Shown here piece by piece: positions 14,889 to 20,438 of a stretch of 20,438 nt of DNA. The translations under genes were made by a program, and so were the position numbers. The stretch is from positions 1 to 20,438 of the forward strand of contig CALHAO010000510.1 in NCBI GenBank assembly GCA_937931765.1, in the 5' to 3' direction. The notes under the pieces were generated by a model, which saw only the letters and a list, made by a program, of their open reading frames with translations, was not told where the DNA came from and did no database searches. This DNA comes from an uncultured Thiotrichaceae bacterium (lineage in GTDB: Bacteria > Pseudomonadota > Gammaproteobacteria > Thiotrichales > Thiotrichaceae). Each line of letters starts with the position of its first letter. Position 1 is the stretch's first letter.

Positions 14889-15638
14889 ATGGCTGTAGCA
14901 GGGAATAATATTCAATATCCTCCAATACAATTGGTGGTTTTAGCGCTAATCATAGCAGCGGTATTAGGGATGATAACGGTAGAACTCAAGAAAGACGATA
15001 TTGCTATAGATTTGACACAGGAAGTAAATAAAGCGCTGGTATTTTCCGGCTTACCCTTAGTCAGTGTTAGTTTTGAGGGGCGTGATGGCACTATTAGCGG
15101 TATCTTGACTGATGAAGCACAACCCCCACAGATCCTTGAAGTAGTGAGCAGGGTTGATGGTGTACGCCATGTGAATAACCAATTAGAAATCAACACAAAC
15201 AGCTCTGTTGTTGCTGAGGAAAGTGTTCTTTCAGAGGCAGATGATGTCGAGTTTGAAGATGGCTTGTATATTCCTGCCCGTACTCACCCTTTAGAAAAAT
15301 ACAATCTTAGCAAGGTAGAGTTTGGCTATTCACAACTGACTTTGTCCGAAGAAGGCTTGCCTGTTCTTGATAGATTGGCGCAGATACTCAAGCAAAACGC
15401 ACAAATTCAATTGGAAGTTTCTGTTCATACGGATAATAAGGGTACTGCAATCGGACAAATTGCTTCTAGTCAGTCCAAGGCAGAAAATGTCCGGCAATAT
15501 CTGATTGAAAAGGGTGTTAAGCCAGCACAGTTGTTGGCAAAAGGCTACGGCGCTAGTCGGCCGATTGCCAAGAATGACACTGCTGAAGGGCAGGCAAAAA
15601 ATCGTCGTGTTGAAATAAGGGTATTAAAAGACCAATGA
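14889..15638 (+). CDS. Inner-membrane-anchored BON-OmpA peptidoglycan-binding protein
   Basis: The frame is open from an ATG at 14811, but I choose the ATG at 14889 (MAVAGNN) because GGGAG sits six bases before it and the 26 added residues look unlike protein start sequence. The 249-residue product has a membrane helix (about 13-31, VVLALIIAAVLGMITV), a BON domain (about 38-103, SVSFEGRDGTISGILTD and VVSRVDGVRHVNNQLEI), and an OmpA-like C-terminal domain (about 130-248) with HTDNKG (D182) and NRRVEIRV. In OmpA domains the conserved Asp and an Arg 15 residues on grip the diaminopimelate of peptidoglycan. Here the Asp is present but the Arg is replaced by Lys (K197). The BON plus OmpA pairing resembles mycobacterial ArfA in architecture, not necessarily in function. 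Its stop overlaps the next ATG by four bases. Confidence 0.88.
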   Translation: MAVAGNNIQYPPIQLVVLALIIAAVLGMITVELKKDDIAIDLTQEVNKALVFSGLPLVSVSFEGRDGTISGILTDEAQPPQILEVVSRVDGVRHVNNQLEINTNSSVVAEESVLSEADDVEFEDGLYIPARTHPLEKYNLSKVEFGYSQLTLSEEGLPVLDRLAQILKQNAQIQLEVSVHTDNKGTAIGQIASSQSKAENVRQYLIEKGVKPAQLLAKGYGASRPIAKNDTAEGQAKNRRVEIRVLKDQ

Positions 15639-16369
15639 CTGCAGCCAGTATTCATCCATCCATTCAATTAATCGTCATTTCTGCGCTTGCTTTACTGATA
15701 GGTAGTTTGATCGGGTGGTTTGTGGTTAGCAGAAGTAGAAAGAAGGTTGAGCAAAGGTTGATGGATGAACTAGCAGGTTTACGTACAAACTTTGCTTATG
15801 TGCGTGAAGATGCTCATGATTTGCGCGTTAAACTGAAAGAGGCGGAAGCACAGAAGGTGCGTTTGGCTCAATTATTGGAATCGACATCCGGGCATGATAA
15901 GTTTCTTAAAGTCCGCACGGAGCTTGAAACCGCCAGAAAAGGTATTCAGGCACTTAAGGGGCTATTGGGTAAGCGCGAAAAAGAGAACTTCCTGCTTAAA
16001 GAAAAAATTTATAAATATCGCCAACATCGAAATGCCAGCTCGCCTTTGCACCCGATTCCATTGCACCTGAAAAAACTGCCAACATTAAGTGATGGTAAAG
16101 ATGATCTACAACTCATAAAGGGTATTGATGAGACTATTGAGCACAAGTTACACAGTCTGGGGATCGTTAGTTACCGTCAGTTGGCAGAATGCAGCCCGGC
16201 GCAGTTGGTGTCTATCCAGAAACTAATTGGCCAGAACCAGGCTTTGCCGTTACGTCATTGGGTGAAAGCGGCGCGTGAATTGTTCATTGAGAAGTATAAT
16301 TATTCTGAAAATGACGAAAATGCTTTTGCTGATACATATTCCTCGCAACAGGCCCGTCGTGCCCGCTAA
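15635..16369 (+). CDS. Membrane-anchored coiled-coil protein with HhH-like domain
   Basis: The 244-residue product has one N-terminal membrane helix (about 10-31, LIVISALALLIGSLIGWFVV) followed by basic residues, so the rest faces the cytoplasm. Residues about 34-130 form a charged coiled coil (LRVKLKEAEAQKVRLAQLL, ETARKGIQALKGLLGKREK). Residues about 158-195, LQLIKGIDETIEHKLHSLGI then YRQLAECSPAQL, match the helix-hairpin-helix pattern I-x-G-I-x-x-x-x-x-x-x-L-x-x-x-G-I-x-x-Y/F-x-Q-L-A. That motif occurs in proteins that bind DNA or as a C-terminal extension in membrane coiled-coil proteins. The ATGA overlap with the BON-OmpA gene argues that the two act together, with one domain outside and one inside the membrane. 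Function is unknown. It ends on overlapping stop codons with the facing gene. Confidence 0.8.
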   Translation: MTAASIHPSIQLIVISALALLIGSLIGWFVVSRSRKKVEQRLMDELAGLRTNFAYVREDAHDLRVKLKEAEAQKVRLAQLLESTSGHDKFLKVRTELETARKGIQALKGLLGKREKENFLLKEKIYKYRQHRNASSPLHPIPLHLKKLPTLSDGKDDLQLIKGIDETIEHKLHSLGIVSYRQLAECSPAQLVSIQKLIGQNQALPLRHWVKAARELFIEKYNYSENDENAFADTYSSQQARRAR

Positions 16370-16857
16370 GTCGCTGGTTGTCGTTTGGATTCTATCAGTA
16401 AGTAACCAGTTTCTGTTTCCGCATTATAGATCAGCTTAATCATATTTCTGCCATCTTGCCCTGCGAAATAACTCTGGCGTTTTAATGAAGTTGGTTGCCA
16501 CCAATCTACTGGTGGGATCAGCGTCATGAATTCTTGTTTCAACACGGTTTCATCAAGGTCTAATTGTTCCAGCTGCATACGACCTATAAATCGCTGAACT
16601 GGTTTACGATTCGTTATAAATTGATACCAGCGGGCGTTGTATTGTGCCGACTGATAACGGATAGCATTAACTTCAGTGAAGTCAGTTGATGAAACAGCAA
16701 ACCATGTGGCAAGTGCTTCTTTGGCATTATCCGGGTTAGCCTTTTGGTACCGGCTTTCCGTGCTTGGAAAAAATTGCTCAGCAATAATAGGGGTCAGGCT
16801 GGCCCCTAAACCGACCATAATAACCAGTGCCATTAACACCGGAAAAAAATACTTCAT
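16366..16857 (-). CDS. Small membrane-anchored hypothetical protein
   Basis: I do not recognise this 163-residue protein. It has an N-terminal hydrophobic helix (about 3-24, YFFPVLMALVIMVGLGASL) that is either an uncleaved anchor or a signal peptide, placing the rest in the periplasm. The body is mixed alpha/beta, with a helix containing KEALATWFAVSSTDFTEV, and strands WWQPTSLKR, SYFAGQDGRNMIKLIY and TGYLLIESKR at the C-terminus. The gene follows the YjjV-type hydrolase gene on the minus strand with only one base between stop and ATG, so it is probably cotranscribed with it. Its own stop overlaps that of the convergent 15635 gene. The two could affect each other's transcription. Confidence 0.75.
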   Translation of the reverse strand: MKYFFPVLMALVIMVGLGASLTPIIAEQFFPSTESRYQKANPDNAKEALATWFAVSSTDFTEVNAIRYQSAQYNARWYQFITNRKPVQRFIGRMQLEQLDLDETVLKQEFMTLIPPVDWWQPTSLKRQSYFAGQDGRNMIKLIYNAETETGYLLIESKRQPAT

Positions 16858-16858
16858 A

Positions 16859-17623
16859 TCAGGCTATTCCAAATAATCGTTGTGCGTTGTCAGTGGTTGT
16901 TTTGGCTATCGCTTCAATACTGCTTCCGGTTAGTGCTGCGACTGCTTTGGCAATCACCGGTAACCGTCCGGGTTCATTACGCTTGCCCCGCCACTGGCTA
17001 TCTGGCTGATCTGGAGCATCTGTTTCCAGTAAAATACGTTCGGGCGGCACATTCATAATGACTTTATGCAGGCGTTTCGCCCGATCGTATGTCGCTGTGC
17101 CACCTATGCCTAAATAAAATCCCTGGTCAATCAGTTGTTCAGCCTGTTGCTGACTACCGGAAAAACTGTGGATGACACCACGTAATGAACCCACTTTGCG
17201 AATATGTTTCAGTACTTCATCCAGCGATTTCCGGGCGTGAATAATCAGCGGCAAATCAAACTCATGTGCTAAGTGGATGTGTTGTTCAAAGAGTGAGATC
17301 TGGCGCTGTTTATCCGGATCAGCAATAAAAAAATCCAGACCACATTCACCCACTGCAACGGGGCGCTCATGTTCCAACCATTGGCGTAATTGTGCAATAT
17401 GTTTATCCTGATGTTGAGTCACAAACATAGGGTGCAAGCCGTAACTGGCATGAAAATGTGCTGATGTATGAGTTATGTCACGTAAACGCCCCCAACCTGC
17501 TGCGGTGGTTGCCGGAAAAATGACATCACTGACGCCGCTGGCATTCATTGACTGCACTAGCTCGTCACGATCAGCATCGAATAGCGGATGGTCAAAGTGG
17601 CAGTGGGTATCAATTAAGCGCAT
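16859..17623 (-). CDS. yjjV: YjjV-type TatD-family metal-dependent hydrolase
   Basis: TatD-family enzymes are divalent-metal nucleases or hydrolases of the amidohydrolase fold. The frame opens at an ATG at 17671, but the family start is best matched by the ATG at 17623 (MRLIDTHCHFDHP), giving 254 residues, near the E. coli YjjV length of 259; no start has a strong ribosome-binding site. Metal ligands are all visible: H7 and H9 in THCH, E93 in GECGLD, H129 in IHAR, H152 in HSFSGS, and D202 in ETDAPD. GFYLGIGGTATYDRA and LLETDAPDQP match YjjV better than TatD or YcfH. It lies back to back with cpdA. The substrate is not identifiable from the sequence. Alternative start: 17671. Confidence 0.9.
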   Translation of the reverse strand: MRLIDTHCHFDHPLFDADRDELVQSMNASGVSDVIFPATTAAGWGRLRDITHTSAHFHASYGLHPMFVTQHQDKHIAQLRQWLEHERPVAVGECGLDFFIADPDKQRQISLFEQHIHLAHEFDLPLIIHARKSLDEVLKHIRKVGSLRGVIHSFSGSQQQAEQLIDQGFYLGIGGTATYDRAKRLHKVIMNVPPERILLETDAPDQPDSQWRGKRNEPGRLPVIAKAVAALTGSSIEAIAKTTTDNAQRLFGIA

Positions 17624-17732
17624 GTAAAAACTCATTTGGGCAGATAGGGTATACCGTAGCATAATAGCCATAGTTTCTTGAAACCTGAGCCGGGTTAGAG
17701 AACAGTGATTTCATCGATAACAGGAAAATAGT

Positions 17733-18536
17733 ATGAACCAGCCAGTAGCAGCCGTGAAATTATTACAAATTACCGATACACACTGTTATGCAGAGGATGA
17801 TTCGCGTCTTGAATGGTCGGATATAGTGGTCTATCCAAATAAATCGTTGATCAGAGTGCTGGCTCATCTGGAGCAGTTGGCTGAGAACTTTGATGCATTG
17901 GTTATTAGTGGTGACCTGGTGCAGGAAGAAACGGCGGGTGCTTATCAACGTATCGCTGAAATTCTGCAAGACTTTCCACTACCGGTTTATATTTTACCGG
18001 GTAATCATGATGTTCCTGAGCTGATGTGGAGTGAATTATCCCGGCAAAATGAACGTATTAATTATGTGACGCATACTGCTTTTTCCGGATGGCACGTTGT
18101 ATTTGTGGATACGCATTTCACTGGCCACCCTGAAGGTGATATTAGTGATGAGCAGTTTGCTGAGCTAAAGGTACAACTGGACCAGTTAGCACTGGGAGAA
18201 TATGCCTTATTGTTTATGCATCATCACCCGGTACCAATTGGCAGCCCCTGGATGGATCATATGGGTTTGCAACAAACTGATGCTTTCTGGTCTTTACTCA
18301 CAAGTTATCCACAGATACAAGGTGTTGTATTCGGACATATCCACAGCGAGTTCAGCATGGATTATCCGGTCACACCAGAAAAGAGTATTCGGGTATTAGG
18401 CACGCCAGCCACCTGTGTTCAGGCAAAACACAATGATGAGGAAATGCAACTGGATGATACTCGTCCGGCATGGCGGGAATTGGTGTTACAGCCTGACGGG
18501 ACGATTGAGACGGCTGTGCATTACCTTAAGGATTAA
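17733..18536 (+). CDS. cpdA: 3',5'-cyclic-AMP phosphodiesterase
   Basis: CpdA hydrolyses cAMP to AMP and so tunes CRP-dependent transcription. The 267 residues match the E. coli protein in size (275). The calcineurin-like metallophosphoesterase signatures are complete: D15-x-H17 in ITDTH, GD at 60-61 in VISGDLVQEE, GNHD at 90-93, HHHP at 163-166, and GHIH at 201-204. Those residues bind two metals (Fe/Mn type). QFAELKVQLDQL and PATCVQ also occur in the CpdA group. AGGA stands eight bases before the ATG. Divergent from the YjjV-type hydrolase gene with a gap of 61-109 bases depending on that gene's start. No CRP or cyclase gene is in the window to show the cognate circuit. Confidence 0.94.
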   Translation: MNQPVAAVKLLQITDTHCYAEDDSRLEWSDIVVYPNKSLIRVLAHLEQLAENFDALVISGDLVQEETAGAYQRIAEILQDFPLPVYILPGNHDVPELMWSELSRQNERINYVTHTAFSGWHVVFVDTHFTGHPEGDISDEQFAELKVQLDQLALGEYALLFMHHHPVPIGSPWMDHMGLQQTDAFWSLLTSYPQIQGVVFGHIHSEFSMDYPVTPEKSIRVLGTPATCVQAKHNDEEMQLDDTRPAWRELVLQPDGTIETAVHYLKD

Positions 18537-18540
18537 ACGA

Positions 18541-19269
18541 TCAGCCTGATATTGTCAGGCCGATGCCCAGCATCCAGAACACTTCACCTAACTCAACACT
18601 TGCGCCCGCTGTATCACCGGTACAGCCGTGCAAACGTTTCATCATCAGGCGGCGTAATAACCAGAAGCCCAGCAAAAACCAGAGGACGCCTTGCCAGGCT
18701 AAGGCCAATCCAATAATCAGGCAGCCCAGCGTGATCAGCCATGCTGGTATGACGGGCATAAAATCGGTTACTGCACTGGCTAAGCCGCCACGCCGTACAT
18801 AGGGAGTAGTTAGAAATAGTAATAAGACTGAAGCCCGTCCCAATACCGGTGCAAACAAAATGACCCACCACAATTGGTTTTCCAGTAACACCGTGAGCGC
18901 GGCAAATTTAAGCAGAATGACTGCACAGATGGCAATCGCCCCTGCTGCACCTACTAATGGGTCTTTAAGAATACGGTGGGTTTTTTCATCGTCACCCAAG
19001 CCTCCCAGCCAGGCATCTGCACCATCTGCTACACCATCGAGGTGTAAGCCTCCTGTGATTACCGCTGATAACACGGTGAGTATAGCTGCGAGTAGTATTG
19101 GAGAGGCTTGTGGAAATAGCACAATAGGAAGGCAGAGTAATGCACCAATTATTCCGCCGATGAGTGGGTAATAGAGTGCGGAGCGCCCAAAGTCTGCGGG
19201 GTCGAGTTTACCGAGGTCAGGAACAGGGATACGGGTTAGGAATGATAGTGCTAGGTAGAAGTGGGTCAT
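18541..19269 (-). CDS. cobS: Adenosylcobinamide-GDP ribazoletransferase (cobalamin synthase)
   Basis: CobS joins adenosylcobinamide-GDP with alpha-ribazole (phosphate) in the membrane to finish the lower ligand loop of cobalamin. The 242-residue product is strongly hydrophobic, with about six membrane helices. It carries the family motif GGLHLDGVADGADAWLGG with D78, D82 and D85 for metal and substrate, an opening ALSFLTRIPVP, and R-x-x-x-L-x-L followed by PYVR. The ATG overlaps the cobC stop (ATGA), so translation is coupled. It is the last gene of the cob unit here. It converges on cpdA with only four bases between their ends and no clear separate terminator. Confidence 0.95.
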   Translation of the reverse strand: MTHFYLALSFLTRIPVPDLGKLDPADFGRSALYYPLIGGIIGALLCLPIVLFPQASPILLAAILTVLSAVITGGLHLDGVADGADAWLGGLGDDEKTHRILKDPLVGAAGAIAICAVILLKFAALTVLLENQLWWVILFAPVLGRASVLLLFLTTPYVRRGGLASAVTDFMPVIPAWLITLGCLIIGLALAWQGVLWFLLGFWLLRRLMMKRLHGCTGDTAGASVELGEVFWMLGIGLTISG

Positions 19270-19874
19270 GATAAATCCCTGACCCCAACCCCATAAACAC
19301 TCACAGCGCCATCTTCATAGACCCGCATGCGCACGGCTGAGCCATAACCCAGATCAAACCCCATAGTACTTTTATAAGGAATCCCCAGTGCCAGCGCCAG
19401 TAACACACGAATCACGCCCCCGTGTGTAAAGACCAATACACGTTTTCCACCATACTGTTCCAGCAGTTCATGCCAGCTATGTTCAACCCGTTCAGCAAAT
19501 TCGAGCAGTGCTTCACCGTTTGGAGCCGTAAAATCTTGTGGTGACTCCCACAGACTTTTCAATAAAACAGAATCCTGCTGCCAGACTTCGGCGGCAGACA
19601 GATCCACCCAGTCACCGAAGTGCATTTCCTGGAAGGCGTTTGCTGTCTGCAATGGTAAATCATGTTCTTGCGCAAAATGCTGAGCGAATTCAGCACAGCG
19701 CCGACTGGGCGAGGTAATGACCTGGTCTGTCTGTGCCGTTTGCGTGGTAGTCATGAGTTGCGCCCAGCCTGTTTCGCTGAGTGGTTCATTGATGGCGGCA
19801 CAAAACAAACCGGGTGTTGCCACACGTCCGTGACGCACCAGGTCAATAAAGGTGGTTGAATCACTCATGGTCAC
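19266..19874 (-). CDS. cobC: Alpha-ribazole-5'-phosphate phosphatase, histidine phosphatase family
   Basis: CobC removes the phosphate from alpha-ribazole phosphate (or the equivalent cobalamin phosphate). The 202 residues have the histidine-phosphatase core: LVRHGR with the phospho-histidine H15 and R14, R58 in SPSRRC, E83 in EMHFGDW, and H151 in FTHGG. Member identity as CobC rather than a phosphoglycerate-mutase-like enzyme rests on its position between cobT and cobS with overlapping ends. The start could be GTG at 19874, three bases after the cobT stop, or ATG at 19868; no clear ribosome-binding site separates them, so coupling to cobT is likely. Confidence 0.88.
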   Translation of the reverse strand: MTMSDSTTFIDLVRHGRVATPGLFCAAINEPLSETGWAQLMTTTQTAQTDQVITSPSRRCAEFAQHFAQEHDLPLQTANAFQEMHFGDWVDLSAAEVWQQDSVLLKSLWESPQDFTAPNGEALLEFAERVEHSWHELLEQYGGKRVLVFTHGGVIRVLLALALGIPYKSTMGFDLGYGSAVRMRVYEDGAVSVYGVGVRDLS

Positions 19875-19877
19875 GCA

Positions 19878-20438
19878 TCACGTCAGCTTTCCGGCGACTG
19901 CTGCTTCTGCGAAGGTAGCCATCTCATTATGTAAATAGCAGGCTGAGCGGATCAGGCTCACAGCGACTGCTGCGCCGCTGCCTTCGCCCAGGCGCATGCC
20001 CAGATCTAATAATGGTTTTTGGTCTAGCGCTTCCAATACCAGGCCATGTGCCTGTTCAGCGGACACGTGCGACAGGAACAGCCACTGTTCAACATCCGGC
20101 TGAATTCTGATGGCGACTAAGGCTGCTGCTGTGCTGATAAAACCATCCAATAATACCGGGAGACCACACTGGGCAGCTCGTAGGTAAGCGCCGGTGAGTG
20201 CAGCAATTTCAAAGCCACCGGCGCAACGTAGCCATTCCATAGCATCACTGCCACAATCCTGGTGCCGAAACAGGATGGTATCAAGTACGGCTATTTTATG
20301 TTCAATACCTTGATGATCTAAACCGGTGCCTGCTCCGGCTAACAGTGCAGCAGGCTGATCCAGTAAGATGGAATATAAGGCAGTAGCTGCGGTTGTATTG
20401 CCAATACCCATTTCTCCGCCGATAAACAGATCAGCTTG
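19878..20438 (-). CDS. cobT: Nicotinate-nucleotide--dimethylbenzimidazole phosphoribosyltransferase (N-terminus cut off by window edge)
   Basis: CobT makes alpha-ribazole phosphate from nicotinate mononucleotide and dimethylbenzimidazole. The visible part runs from the right edge, in frame (QADLFIGGEMGIGNTT), to a TGA at 19878 and covers about 186 of some 350 residues. Recognised segments are GEMGIGNTT, the central HKIAVLD...GGFEIAALTGAYLRAA block, LLDGFISTAAAL, and the conserved LDLGMRLGEGSGAAVA, whose Glu is the catalytic base. The N-terminal half is outside the window, so the reading frame is incomplete rather than broken. It leads directly into cobC, as in many cob operons. Confidence 0.96.
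   Translation of the reverse strand, partial: QADLFIGGEMGIGNTTAATALYSILLDQPAALLAGAGTGLDHQGIEHKIAVLDTILFRHQDCGSDAMEWLRCAGGFEIAALTGAYLRAAQCGLPVLLDGFISTAAALVAIRIQPDVEQWLFLSHVSAEQAHGLVLEALDQKPLLDLGMRLGEGSGAAVAVSLIRSACYLHNEMATFAEAAVAGKLT

Noticed and set aside
17624..17671. 16-residue N-terminal extension of the YjjV-type hydrolase
   Set aside because: The family begins at the THCH motif within about 10 residues of the start; the extension has no homologous counterpart that I recall, though it cannot be excluded.
16859..17671. Assignment as TatD proper
   Set aside because: The ligand motifs fit the whole TatD family, but sequence around FSGS, GIGGTATY and LETDAPDQP matches YjjV more closely.

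Overview
The window reads as chromosomal DNA of a gammaproteobacterium. The housekeeping set fits this: YcgL, biosynthetic arginine decarboxylase (SpeA), UbiA, a YjjV-type TatD-family hydrolase, CpdA, a short-form malic enzyme and a type-B L31 protein. A FimV/HubP-type protein with LysM-like, coiled-coil, membrane and FimV C-terminal parts narrows it to lineages with FimV polar-landmark proteins. Base composition looks moderate. A Thiotrichales- or Methylococcales-like sulfur or methane oxidiser is a guess from gene content, not shown by the sequence. I see no rRNA, tRNA, CRISPR array, insertion sequence or phage gene.

Layout. Positions 1-1022 (+) hold the tail of one gene and a secreted protein built from three similar beta-rich repeats. 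They converge, at a symmetrical hairpin, on a minus-strand block running from about 8923 down to 1050: a coiled-coil membrane protein, bactofilin, ubiA, a SIMPL-domain protein, rpmE2, maeB, speA, a membrane protein with an Sm/SH3-like tail, ycgL and a gamma-carbonic-anhydrase-like protein. A divergent intergenic region (8924-9219) then opens a long plus-strand cluster (9220-16369) of eight genes: a FimV-TPR-like protein, a pseudo-receiver protein with an amphipathic tail, a small Ras-like GTPase, a winged-helix/roadblock-like protein, a canonical roadblock/LC7 protein, a FimV/HubP-like landmark, a BON-OmpA envelope protein, and a membrane-anchored coiled-coil/HhH protein. This converges on a small unknown gene, then the YjjV-type hydrolase gene (-), cpdA (+), and a minus-strand cobalamin operon cobT-cobC-cobS cut by the right edge.

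The stretch of most interest is 8109-16369. It combines a small GTPase, one clear and one probable roadblock/LC7 protein, a receiver-like protein, a FimV landmark, a peptidoglycan-binding-type envelope protein and, divergently, a bactofilin. These part types are those of the Myxococcus MglA/MglB/RomR-bactofilin polarity machinery, but here they sit in one locus beside a gammaproteobacterial FimV. I infer a polarity or envelope-positioning module; its function is not demonstrated by sequence. The rest is ordinary metabolism: polyamine synthesis (speA), NADPH/pyruvate supply (maeB), ubiquinone synthesis (ubiA), cAMP turnover (cpdA) and cobalamin nucleotide-loop assembly (cobT/C/S).
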